Assembly (NCBI GenBank): GCA_943361925.1
Contig: CALRIT020000007.1
Location: 100,380-164,379, forward strand
DNA length: 64,000 nucleotides
DNA from: CAISCU01 sp943361925
GTDB lineage: Bacteria > Bacteroidota > Bacteroidia > UKL13-3
Direction: 5' to 3'
Below the pieces are notes generated by a model. It ran no database searches. It was not told the origin of the DNA and was given only the letters and a program-made list of their open reading frames with translations. Positions 51,301 to 60,451 of this stretch are shown one piece after another; the first letter of the stretch is position 1; the number at the start of each line of letters is the position of its first letter. The position numbers were made by a program, and so were the translations under genes.

Positions 51301-53433
51301 ATGCGTAAAAATTTGCTCTTCCTTTGCAGCCTTGCTATCATTGCCTGCGGAGAAAAAAAGATGGAAAGAAAAGAAATCAAAGTGACGGCATATCCTCAAG
51401 CCCACAAAGACAGCACAGTTGATGATTATTTTGGAACAAAAGTAGCAGATCCTTTCAGATGGCTGGAGAATGATACTGCTGCTGATGTAATTGATTGGGT
51501 GAAAAAGGAAAATGAAGTAACCCAGAATTATTTGTCTCAAATTCCATTCAGGGAACAAATTAAATCTCGCTTGGGTAAAATCTGGAATTATCCTCGTTAT
51601 GGTTCTCCTTTTAAAGAAGGTGATTATTACTTCTTTTATAAAAATGATGGATTACAAAACCAAAGCGTTTTATACCGTCAGAAAGGTTTAAACGGTGAAC
51701 CGGAGGTATTTCTTGATCCAAATACACTTTCAAGCGATGGAACTGTTTCTTTGGCAAGTATCACCTTCAGTAAAGACCACAAATATGCTGCAGTTGGTAT
51801 TGCTAAAAGCGGTAGCGACTGGAATGAAATTTTTGTGATGGACATGGTATCAAAACAAAAATTGGCAGATAAAATTGAGTGGGTAAAATTCAGTGGTGCC
51901 ACCTGGAGTGGAAATGGATTTTATTATAGTCGTTATGATGAACCTAAAAAAGGAAAAGAGTTTAGTAATGCCAATGAGTTCATGAAAATTTACTTTCATG
52001 AAATGGGTAAATCTCAAAAAGACGATAAGTTGGTTTATGAAGACAAAGCGCATCCTTTACGTTACTTCAATGCAGGAATTACTGAAGACGACAGGTTCTT
52101 AATTATTAGGGTTTCTGAAGGAACATCAGGTTCTGAGGTTTTAATCAAGGATTTAAGCAAAAAAGAAACCGGATTTAAAACCTTATTTAAAGGCTTTGAA
52201 AACAACTATGGTGTAGTTGATAATATCGGAGATAAGATTTTAGTCATTACCGATTTGAATGCTCCTAAATACAGATTGGTTTTGGTTGACCCTAATCATC
52301 CTGAAAGCAAAAACTGGACAGATATTATTCCTGAAGGAAAAGACCTGTTAGAAAGTGTTTCTACCTGCGGAGGAAAATTGTTTTCTGTTTATTTAAAAGA
52401 TGCAAGTTCTCGTCTTTACCAACATGATTTAACAGGTAAAGTTGAAAATGAAATTCCATTACCGGGCATTGGAACAGCTTCAGGAATTGGAGGAAGAAAA
52501 GAAGACAAGGAAGCTTTCTTCTCATTCACGTCATTTACCAATCCAGGTGAAATTTACCGTTACGATTTAAATACTGGTAAAGCAGAACAATTCCGTAAAA
52601 CAGAAGTAGCCTTTAATATCAATGATTTTGAAACCAAACAGGTATTTTATCCTTCAAAAGATGGTGTAAAAGTTCCTATGTTTATCATACATAAAAAAGG
52701 AATTAAATTAGATGGAAACAATCCTACATTGTTATATGCTTATGGAGGATTTAATATCAGTTTAACACCATCGTTTTCTGTTTCAAGAATGTTATTCTTA
52801 GAACAAGGTGGAGTTTATGCCATTGCCAACTTACGCGGTGGTGGCGAGTATGGAGAAGATTGGCACAAAGCTGGAATGTTGGAAAAGAAACAAACTGTAT
52901 TCAATGATTTTATTGCAGCAGCAGAATTTTTAATCAGTGAAAAATATACCAGTTCATCAAAATTAGCTATCAATGGTGGTTCTAATGGTGGATTGTTAAT
53001 TGGTGCTTGTATGGCTCAAAGACCTGAATTGTTTAAGGTAGCTATTCCTGCAGTTGGAGTATTGGATATGTTACGTTACCACAAGTTCACTATTGGTTGG
53101 GGCTGGGCTGTTGAATACGGAAGTAGTGATAAAAAAGAGCAATTCGATTATCTCTACAAATATTCACCATTACACAATTTAAAAGCCGGCACAAATTACC
53201 CAGCAACAATGGTTATGACAGCAGATCACGATGACAGAGTAGTACCTGCTCATTCATTTAAATTTGCAGCAACATTGCAGGAGGCACAAGCCAAAGATGG
53301 TAATCCTGTTATCATTAGAATTGATAGCAAAGCAGGACATGGCGCAGGAAAACCAACTGCTAAATTAATTGAAGATGCGGCAGATTTCTGGAGTTTTGTG
53401 CTTTGGAATCTGGGTGCTGATTTTAAAGAGTAA
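51301..53433 (+). CDS. Prolyl oligopeptidase family serine peptidase (lipoprotein)
   Basis: A 710-residue S9A peptidase that cuts short peptides after proline. The N terminus MRKNLLFLCSLAIIACGEKK is a lipoprotein signal with the Cys near 16. The beta-propeller domain spans about 100-420. The hydrolase domain has the nucleophile in INGGSNGGLLIGACMAQRPE (near 565), Asp in TADHDDRVVPAHSF (near 645) and His in SKAGHGAGKPT (near 685). WLENDTAADVIDWVKKEN near 50 is also family-typical. The start was chosen from the promoter at 51257 and the signal peptide. The gene is monocistronic, with a terminator at 53460. Confidence 0.95.
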   Translation: MRKNLLFLCSLAIIACGEKKMERKEIKVTAYPQAHKDSTVDDYFGTKVADPFRWLENDTAADVIDWVKKENEVTQNYLSQIPFREQIKSRLGKIWNYPRYGSPFKEGDYYFFYKNDGLQNQSVLYRQKGLNGEPEVFLDPNTLSSDGTVSLASITFSKDHKYAAVGIAKSGSDWNEIFVMDMVSKQKLADKIEWVKFSGATWSGNGFYYSRYDEPKKGKEFSNANEFMKIYFHEMGKSQKDDKLVYEDKAHPLRYFNAGITEDDRFLIIRVSEGTSGSEVLIKDLSKKETGFKTLFKGFENNYGVVDNIGDKILVITDLNAPKYRLVLVDPNHPESKNWTDIIPEGKDLLESVSTCGGKLFSVYLKDASSRLYQHDLTGKVENEIPLPGIGTASGIGGRKEDKEAFFSFTSFTNPGEIYRYDLNTGKAEQFRKTEVAFNINDFETKQVFYPSKDGVKVPMFIIHKKGIKLDGNNPTLLYAYGGFNISLTPSFSVSRMLFLEQGGVYAIANLRGGGEYGEDWHKAGMLEKKQTVFNDFIAAAEFLISEKYTSSSKLAINGGSNGGLLIGACMAQRPELFKVAIPAVGVLDMLRYHKFTIGWGWAVEYGSSDKKEQFDYLYKYSPLHNLKAGTNYPATMVMTADHDDRVVPAHSFKFAATLQEAQAKDGNPVIIRIDSKAGHGAGKPTAKLIEDAADFWSFVLWNLGADFKE

Positions 53434-53459
53434 TTTATATTGTATTTCTTTCCAGATAA

Positions 53460-53487
53460 GGGGCGGCTAAAGTCGCCCCTTTTTTTT
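53460..53487 (+). terminator. Terminator after the prolyl oligopeptidase gene
   Basis: GGGGCG (53460-53465) pairs with CGCCCC (53474-53479) around an 8-base loop and is followed by eight T residues. Confidence 0.9.
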
Positions 53488-53551
53488 GCTTCAATATTTT
53501 TGTTTTTTATCAACCTTTTGGGTTTACATTAGCAAAGTAAATTTTCATTTC

Positions 53552-55012
53552 ATGTACTATTCTAAAAGGTCTTTTCCATCGCTTTATTTTTCTCTTTTTG
53601 CTGTTTTATTTTTTTGTGGATTTGTTTCGCAAGCACAAAATTTGATGAACAATCGTAAAGCAGTTCTTATTCAAACAGTAAAAGAAAGCAGTTTAAAACT
53701 AAGTGCTACTGATACTCTATTTTTTAAACCACAAGCACAACCTTTAGAAACAGAAATTGCGGTTTTTATTGATGATAAAAAACCGTTTCAACAAATGCTT
53801 GGAATTGGCGCTGCAATTACCGATGCCAGTGCTGAAACCTTTGCTAAGGTATCTCTTGAAACTCAACAACAATTACTACAGGATTTCTTTAATACTAAAA
53901 CAGGAATAGGATATACCTTGGCTCGTACAAATATCAATAGTTGTGATTTTTCGAGCGCTTCTTATACCTATATCAAAGAAGGAGATAAAGAACTAAAGAC
54001 ATTTAATATTGGACATGATACTTTGTATAAAATTCCTCTCATAAAAAGAGCCATGGCAGCTTCCAATAACCAGATGAAATTGTATGGTTCGCCATGGAGT
54101 CCGCCTGCTTTTATGAAAGACAATAACAATGTGTTGGGTGGTGGACATTTACTTCCTGAGTACTATCAATCATGGGCTAATTATTATGTGAAGTTTATCA
54201 AAGCTTATGAAAAAATGGGTATTCCGGTTTGGGGTATTAGCATTCAGAATGAACCTATGGCCAAACAAAGATGGGAGTCGTGTATTTACACTGCAGAAGA
54301 AGAAAGAGATTTTTTAAAGAAACATTTGGGTCCTACACTTTTTAAAGCAGGAATGTCAAACAAAAAAATCATTGTTTGGGATCATAACCGCGATTTGTTG
54401 TTTCAAAGAGCCAATGTAATTTTATCGGATAAAGAAGCTGCCAAATATGTTTGGGGAATTGGTTACCATTGGTATGAAACCTGGGCTGGTGGCGCACAAA
54501 TGCACCAAAATCTAGATTTGGTAAATGAAATGTTTCCTGATAAAAACTTAATCTTTACTGAAGGTTGCAAAGAAGCCTTTAATGCAGAAAGATACAATGC
54601 CTGGGAATTAGGTGAATACTATGCTTCTGCTATGATTAAAGATTTTAACAACGGCGTTAATGCATGGACAGATTGGAATATATTTTTAGATGAAAAGGGT
54701 GGACCAAATCACAAGGATAATTTTTGTTTTGCTCCAGTTCATGTGAATACCAAAACAAACGAAATCATTTACACAAATGCCTATTATTATATAGGCCATT
54801 TTTCAAAGTTTATTCGTCCAGGAGCACGCCGTTTAGCTTGTGCTTCTAGTAGGAGTGTATTACAAGCCACAGCATTTAAAAATGTAGATGGAAAGATATC
54901 AGTTATTGTAATGAATGAAACCGATAAGGAAGTTAAATACACCATTCAGATGCATGCGCATTCAATTCCTGTTGTGGCACCTGCACATTCAATTCAAACG
55001 ATTGTTTATTGA
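53552..55012 (+). CDS. Glycoside hydrolase family 30 (glucosylceramidase-like)
   Basis: A 486-residue secreted enzyme. The signal peptide is MYYSKRSFPSLYFSLFAVLF with cleavage after SQAQ; the frame extends 22 codons upstream, but a -7-like TACATTAG at 53525 supports 53552. Family marks are GIGAAITDASAETFAKVS near 82, TLARTNINSCDFSSASY near 125 and GSPWSPPAFMKDNN near 185. The proposed acid/base Glu is in GISIQNEPMA (near 235) and the nucleophile Glu in LIFTEGCKEAF (near 335). GH30 enzymes hydrolyse beta-glucosyl or beta-xylosyl linkages. A T9SS domain is absent, so it is probably periplasmic. Confidence 0.93.
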   Translation: MYYSKRSFPSLYFSLFAVLFFCGFVSQAQNLMNNRKAVLIQTVKESSLKLSATDTLFFKPQAQPLETEIAVFIDDKKPFQQMLGIGAAITDASAETFAKVSLETQQQLLQDFFNTKTGIGYTLARTNINSCDFSSASYTYIKEGDKELKTFNIGHDTLYKIPLIKRAMAASNNQMKLYGSPWSPPAFMKDNNNVLGGGHLLPEYYQSWANYYVKFIKAYEKMGIPVWGISIQNEPMAKQRWESCIYTAEEERDFLKKHLGPTLFKAGMSNKKIIVWDHNRDLLFQRANVILSDKEAAKYVWGIGYHWYETWAGGAQMHQNLDLVNEMFPDKNLIFTEGCKEAFNAERYNAWELGEYYASAMIKDFNNGVNAWTDWNIFLDEKGGPNHKDNFCFAPVHVNTKTNEIIYTNAYYYIGHFSKFIRPGARRLACASSRSVLQATAFKNVDGKISVIVMNETDKEVKYTIQMHAHSIPVVAPAHSIQTIVY

Positions 55013-55132
55013 TGGAAACAAGGTCTATTAATTCATGCTAAAAGGAAAAAACAAGTATGTGACAGCTTGAAATATGTTTGAGATTAAATTTTACTTGTTT
55101 CAATAATTGATTTTTAGGCTTTACTTTGAGCT

Positions 55133-55573
55133 ATGAAAGTCCAAAATACCATTCAAATCAATGCTCCTATGACCAGGGTTTGGTCTGTGCTTACCGAATC
55201 TGAATTCACCAAAGTTTATATGTTTGGTTGTGAAGTGATTTGTGATTGGGAAGTAGGTACTCCTTTACTTTGGAAGATGATTCATGAGGGTAAAGAAATG
55301 ATTCCGGTTAAAGGAAAAATTTTGGCTATTCAAGCTCCTCATTTATTAAAATATTCTGTGATTGATGCCTTTGCCTCCTATGCAGATATTCCCGAAAATC
55401 ATTTACATGTTACTTATGAATTATCTGAGACCAATGGTATTACCACTTTAACAGTTACTCAGGATGGATTTGAACAAGCAGCAGAAGGGGAGAAACGTTA
55501 TCAGGATGTTTACAATAATGGCGAAGGCTGGAATCCTATTTTGCTTCAAATGAAAGCTTTAGCAGAGGCGTAA
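55133..55573 (+). CDS. SRPBCC (START-like) domain protein
   Basis: A 146-residue single-domain protein with the helix-grip fold: VQNTIQINAPMTRVWSVLTES at the start, GTPLLWKMIHEGKEMIPVKGKI near 42, and YNNGEGWNPILLQMKAL at the end. It resembles the AHSA1/SRPBCC group, whose members bind hydrophobic ligands in a central cavity. The ligand is unknown. It stands alone, 120 bases after the GH30 gene. Confidence 0.88.
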   Translation: MKVQNTIQINAPMTRVWSVLTESEFTKVYMFGCEVICDWEVGTPLLWKMIHEGKEMIPVKGKILAIQAPHLLKYSVIDAFASYADIPENHLHVTYELSETNGITTLTVTQDGFEQAAEGEKRYQDVYNNGEGWNPILLQMKALAEA

Positions 55574-55799
55574 GAATATTGTGATTCTTATTTTTCATTA
55601 ATTTCATTTCGGGTTTATTGATGATTTGAGTCTTAGCTCTAAAAATCAAATGTCATTTTTTCAATAACTCATTGGATTAGAAACCTGCTGTTTTATTAAT
55701 AGTTTGTTATCCTTTTGTAAAATCCCTTTGTATCAGATTTCTTAAAAACGCTGCAACTCATACCGATAAATTCAGCACTTATTCTTATTTTGCATGATT

Positions 55800-58700
55800 A
55801 TGAGAAATTTTGCTTTTGTATTAGCTTTTGTCATTTTGCTTTTTTCAGGACTTAACCAACGTTTTCATTGGTTGGTTCTTGTAAAAGGAAAACCAAATAA
55901 ATTAATGGGGGTAAAAAAAGTTCCCAAAAAAGATCGTATGGATTTAGCTTGGGAGCAGGAGGCAGAAATGACCCGTGATCCTAAAACTGGAGATGTTCCA
56001 AGAGAACGTTTACTGGCTGCTATGGCATACCGCGATCAGTTAATTAAAAAGCAAGGTTTAGGTAAAGGCGCAATTCCTAGTGTTAACTGGACTCCACGCG
56101 GTCCAAATAATTTGGGTGGCAGAACTCGTGCGATTTGCGTTGATTTAAATGACCCTACCTACAAAACTTTATGGGCTGGTGGTGTTTGCGGTGGATTATG
56201 GAAAACTACCGATATCACGCTGACCAATCCAACTTGGGTGCCAATTGATGATTTTTTTAGCAATATGGCTATCACTTATATCGAACAAAGCAAAGGAAAT
56301 CCTTCTGTAATTTACTTCTGTACCGGAGAAGGAAATGGTAATTCTGATGCAGTTCGTGGATTAGGTGTTTGGAAATCTACCGATGGTGGTGCAACCTGGG
56401 CTCAATTGTCTTCAACCAATAATAGTAATTTTTATTATTGTAATAAAGTGTTTTGTCCTTATGGTCCTGATACCGTTTTTGTTTGTAGCACCTTAGGTTT
56501 ATATCGTTCAACCGATGGTGGTACTAATTTTACAAAAGTTTTGGGCACAGGTACTTCAAGTGCAGGTGGAAATAAATCTTATGACATTGAAAGAACTTTT
56601 GACGGAACACTTTATACGAGTATATCTTCTGCTTCTACATCAACAGGAAGCATTCATAAATCAACAAATAATGGAACCACATGGTCAACACCATTAACTA
56701 TTACAGGAGTTACAAGAAGAGAAATTGAATTAGCTGTTTCTGATTATGACAACAATACCATCTGGGGTTTGGTTGAAAATAACAGTACCATTCCTGCTAT
56801 TATCAAATCTACCAATGCAGGTTTAAGTTTTGCAGCTACTACTGCTTATCCTGTTGATGCGGATGGTGGAATTCCTTCAACTGATTTTTCAAGAACGCAA
56901 GCCTGGTACGATTTATCAATAGCAGTTGATCCGAATAATAGCAATGTTTGTTATGTAGGTGGAGTAGATTTATTTAAAACTGCTAATGGTGGAAGTAGCT
57001 GGACGCAGGTTGGTCACTGGTACGGAGGTTTTGGTATACAAGATGTTCATGCCGATCAGCATTATGCAGTATTTTCACCGGGTTCATCTGATATTGCTTA
57101 TTTTAGTAATGATGGTGGTGTTTACAGAACAGCAAATTCAACAGCTACTATTCCAACCATTTCATCTAAAGAAGGTGGATATATTACCTCACAATTTTAT
57201 GCAGTTGCAGTACATCCAACTTCAACAAACTTCTTTTTAACAGGTGCACAAGACAACGGTTCACATCGCTTTACTGTTGCGGGTATAAATAGCACAGTTG
57301 AAGTAACAGGTGGTGATGGTGCTTTTTGTCATATCGACCAAAACCAACCTCAATATCAATGGACCAGTTATGTTTATAATAACTACTACAGGTCATCGAA
57401 TAGTGGAACCAGTTTTGCTAGTGTAATTAATAGTAATACCGGAAGATTTATTAATCCAACAGATTATGATGATAGTTCAAATGTATTCTATGGTGCTTCC
57501 GGAACTTCAACTTATTTCAGGTGGGCAAATCCTCAAACAGGTACAACAACAGCTACGGTTACATTGAGTAATGGAAGTGGACAAGTAACAGCAGTTAAAG
57601 TATCACCTAATGTTTTGAATAGAGTTTATTTCGCTTTTACAGGAAGGGTTGTTAGAGCAGATAATGCAAACACAGGAACTTCAGTTACCGGAACCATTAT
57701 TACCAATGCAAGTATTCCTAGCAGTGGTTATATTTCTTGTGTTGAAGTTGAAAAGGGAAATGAAAATCACATCCTTTTAACCATTACTAATTATGGTCTT
57801 ACATCTGTTTGGGAAACCAGAAACGCAGGAACTACTTGGACTGCCATTGAAGGAAATTTACCTGATATGCCAATCAGATGGATTGCTTTACATCCTCAAA
57901 ATGGATACAAAGCTTTAGTTGCAACTGAACTTGGTGTTTGGAGCACCGATTCTCTCAAAGGAACTACAACCGATTGGGCTCCTACCAATATTGGTTTAGC
58001 TAATGTAAGGGTTGATATGTTACAGGTTAGAAATTCAGACAGATTAATTGCCGCTGCTACTCATGGTAGAGGTTTATATACTGCCTTTTTACCTGATTAT
58101 GGTTCAAATCCTACTTTCACCGCTGATTTTGTTGCAAATAAAACTGTTGCTTATCCAACATCAAATATTCAGTTTACAAGCACAAGCACCGGAGCCACAA
58201 GTTATCTGTGGGATTTTGGTGATGGAACAACCAGTACTTCCATGAATCCTATTAAGACTTATTCAGATGGTGGAACCTTTAATATTACATTAACCATCAA
58301 TGGAAATGCTGCTACAACTACAAAAACTGCTTATATAAAGATTTTGCCTTATAGAGGTACGCCTTATACACTTTCTGCAGGTGGTAATTTTGAAGTGAAC
58401 CCGAATGATTTTGTGCCGAATACAGAATCAGGTTCAGCTTTTGTAAGAGGTAATTCAACTGTTGCAGGAAAAAATGGGGTTGTATCAGGTTCAAACGCTT
58501 GGGTTATAGATCCAACAGCATCGCAATACCAGGATAATACCATTTGTTATTTGTATTCACCTTCGTATAATCTAACATCAAATCTTTCTTCTTATACCTT
58601 AAGTTTTTTCATGAAGAATAAGTTTGAATTAACCTATGATGGTATCAGAATTGAATATAGTTTAAACTCAGGTTCATCTTGGCTTCCATTGGGTACATCT

Positions 58701-59477
58701 GTACAAACTTCATGGTACGATTTTGCCAATACAGCCGGAACAGCTGCATTTCCTGTAAATGAAGCATTCTTTAATTCAACCAATACTAGTTATGTTTTAC
58801 GTTCTTATAATATCAATTCACTTGCCGGAAATAATAGGGTGGCATTTAGAGTTGCTTTTTTAACGGATGTTAATACAACAGATTTAGGTGCTGCTATCGA
58901 CGATTGGACCATCACAGGTCCTGCCAACAATCCTTTACCTGTTAGTTGGGCATCGTTTGATGGAAGAAGAATATCAAAAACTGATGTGGCTTTAAACTGG
59001 ACTACAGCATCAGAAAAAAATAACCAGCATTTTGAAGTAGAAAGAAGTTTAGATGGAGAAATCTGGGATGTTTTAGCTAAAATCAATTCTAAACAAAACA
59101 GCAATAAACTTACTCATTACGAATATCTTGATAACAAAGCAACAGAAGATTTGTACTACTACAGAATTCGTCAGGTTGATTTTGATGGCAAATCATCTTA
59201 TTCAAAAATCATTCAGGTAAATGCTGAAATTGAATCTGAACCAATCATTCATAAATTGTACTATACTGAGTCAAGTTCAAGTGTTCAGGTGTTACAAAAT
59301 TTACCAGGTGATGTGTTCTTTGATATGGTTGATATTCATGGAAGAATTTTATACCAGAATCGCCTGTTGGTTAACAACGAAATTCCGGTTTACGCTTCTG
59401 ATAAAGGTGTTTTCATTATTCGTTTTTATCAACCTAATACAGGCAAAAAACAAGTATTGAAACTTGCAATTCAGTAG
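55800..59477 (+). CDS. Large secreted protein with BNR/sortilin-type beta-propeller, PKD domain and T9SS sorting domain
   Basis: A 1,225-residue secreted protein. After the signal sequence MRNFAFVLAFVILLFSGL (an alternative ATG lies two codons upstream), residues ~100-750 contain repeated Asp-box motifs such as WKSTDGGATW, YRSTDGGTNF and HKSTNNGTTW, typical of sialidase/sortilin-like propellers. A PKD domain (SYLWDFGDGTTSTSMNPIK) lies near 800. The C-terminal ~180 residues hold a beta-sandwich (PVSWASFDGRRISKTDVALNW) and end in LPGDVFFDMVDIHGRILY and IRFYQPNTGKKQ, the T9SS sorting domain. No catalytic site is obvious. Upstream, TTATTTTG at 55784-55791 could be a -7 element very close to the ATG. 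Confidence 0.9.
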   Translation: MRNFAFVLAFVILLFSGLNQRFHWLVLVKGKPNKLMGVKKVPKKDRMDLAWEQEAEMTRDPKTGDVPRERLLAAMAYRDQLIKKQGLGKGAIPSVNWTPRGPNNLGGRTRAICVDLNDPTYKTLWAGGVCGGLWKTTDITLTNPTWVPIDDFFSNMAITYIEQSKGNPSVIYFCTGEGNGNSDAVRGLGVWKSTDGGATWAQLSSTNNSNFYYCNKVFCPYGPDTVFVCSTLGLYRSTDGGTNFTKVLGTGTSSAGGNKSYDIERTFDGTLYTSISSASTSTGSIHKSTNNGTTWSTPLTITGVTRREIELAVSDYDNNTIWGLVENNSTIPAIIKSTNAGLSFAATTAYPVDADGGIPSTDFSRTQAWYDLSIAVDPNNSNVCYVGGVDLFKTANGGSSWTQVGHWYGGFGIQDVHADQHYAVFSPGSSDIAYFSNDGGVYRTANSTATIPTISSKEGGYITSQFYAVAVHPTSTNFFLTGAQDNGSHRFTVAGINSTVEVTGGDGAFCHIDQNQPQYQWTSYVYNNYYRSSNSGTSFASVINSNTGRFINPTDYDDSSNVFYGASGTSTYFRWANPQTGTTTATVTLSNGSGQVTAVKVSPNVLNRVYFAFTGRVVRADNANTGTSVTGTIITNASIPSSGYISCVEVEKGNENHILLTITNYGLTSVWETRNAGTTWTAIEGNLPDMPIRWIALHPQNGYKALVATELGVWSTDSLKGTTTDWAPTNIGLANVRVDMLQVRNSDRLIAAATHGRGLYTAFLPDYGSNPTFTADFVANKTVAYPTSNIQFTSTSTGATSYLWDFGDGTTSTSMNPIKTYSDGGTFNITLTINGNAATTTKTAYIKILPYRGTPYTLSAGGNFEVNPNDFVPNTESGSAFVRGNSTVAGKNGVVSGSNAWVIDPTASQYQDNTICYLYSPSYNLTSNLSSYTLSFFMKNKFELTYDGIRIEYSLNSGSSWLPLGTSVQTSWYDFANTAGTAAFPVNEAFFNSTNTSYVLRSYNINSLAGNNRVAFRVAFLTDVNTTDLGAAIDDWTITGPANNPLPVSWASFDGRRISKTDVALNWTTASEKNNQHFEVERSLDGEIWDVLAKINSKQNSNKLTHYEYLDNKATEDLYYYRIRQVDFDGKSSYSKIIQVNAEIESEPIIHKLYYTESSSSVQVLQNLPGDVFFDMVDIHGRILYQNRLLVNNEIPVYASDKGVFIIRFYQPNTGKKQVLKLAIQ

Positions 59478-59490
59478 GAGCCTATAACAT

Positions 59491-59530
59491 AAAAAGCCTG
59501 TTTGAAATCTACATTCAAACAGGCTTTTTT
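59491..59530. terminator. Bidirectional terminator between convergent genes
   Basis: AAAAAGCCTGTTTGAA (59491-59506) and TTCAAACAGGCTTTTTT (59514-59530) pair around a 7-base loop. A and T tracts on both sides suit termination of both the propeller gene and the DUF4249 gene, whose stop codon begins at 59530. Confidence 0.92.
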
Positions 59531-60450
59531 TATTGCAATTCCATAATCCTGAAATCAGGTTCGTTGAGTTCAAAAAAGCCATATCCGTTTTGGATATTAC
59601 TTGGGAAATTGATCACCTCAGCTCTAATTTGATTGAACAATGTACCTGCCTTTTTTTGTGCTTGTAAATAGTGGTAGTAGTCTTTGCTGATATGTGTTAA
59701 AGCAACACCAATTGAATCTGAATTTGTTGGTCTGTTAATTGTTTTTTCGCCAGTAAATACACCTTCTTTAAACATGCTTTCATCAATTAAATCGTAACTG
59801 GCATTTTGTTCCAAGATTCTTTTAGCTATAAATTCTGGGTCTGGTTTTTCAGGAATTTTTTGTTGTTGGTTTCCACTGATATAGTTCACTACATAATAAC
59901 TTTCAGCATCAATAATATCATTGAATGAATAATTGATTTTAACTAATTTATTGTTCTCATTTAAACCAATACTAATATCATTAAAACTAACCTTGGGCAT
60001 TTTTCTGCTTTGGGCACTTATACTTTTACCATCCTTGCATTTTACTTGAAGTGTATACAAGGCTCTGTCTTCAAAAAAAGCTTCTGTACTTGCATAAATT
60101 CCTGGATCTAATTCCTCCATCATAAATCTTCTTCCTTCTCCGCTAATTTCAACATCGGCACCACTTAACAATAAGGTAGAATCATAATCTATTCCATTGC
60201 TATCTGCTCTATAAATTTGCTTGCCTGCATCAAAGGTTCTGCTTAAAACCAAACCCATAATTCCATCAATTCCGTATTGGGCTGCAACAGCAGGTTTTTC
60301 AGGTGCTTGAGGCATGTCAACATCAAGTGCTTCAGGTTTGCAAGAGAGTAACTGACTCAAAATAATCATCAATAATATCAATCCGGGATGGAAATGAATA
60401 GCTTCTTTTTTATTCTCTTGTATCATCTTCATATTTTCCATTGTTTTCAT
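59530..60450 (-). CDS. DUF4249 family lipoprotein, TonB-receptor partner
   Basis: A 306-residue outer-membrane lipoprotein. The signal has the lipobox in LILLMIILSQLLSCKPE (Cys near 37). The frame is open further upstream but that part overlaps the receptor gene; I use the ATG at 60450, one base after the receptor stop. The mature part begins LDVDMPQAPEKPAVAAQYG and contains LSGADVEISGEGRRFMMEELDPGIY (near 110), the pattern of DUF4249 proteins. DUF4249 genes follow TonB-dependent receptors in Bacteroidota and are thought to help the receptor bind its ligand at the surface. Confidence 0.85.
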   Translation of the reverse strand: MKTMENMKMIQENKKEAIHFHPGLILLMIILSQLLSCKPEALDVDMPQAPEKPAVAAQYGIDGIMGLVLSRTFDAGKQIYRADSNGIDYDSTLLLSGADVEISGEGRRFMMEELDPGIYASTEAFFEDRALYTLQVKCKDGKSISAQSRKMPKVSFNDISIGLNENNKLVKINYSFNDIIDAESYYVVNYISGNQQQKIPEKPDPEFIAKRILEQNASYDLIDESMFKEGVFTGEKTINRPTNSDSIGVALTHISKDYYHYLQAQKKAGTLFNQIRAEVINFPSNIQNGYGFFELNEPDFRIMELQ

Positions 60451-60451
60451 T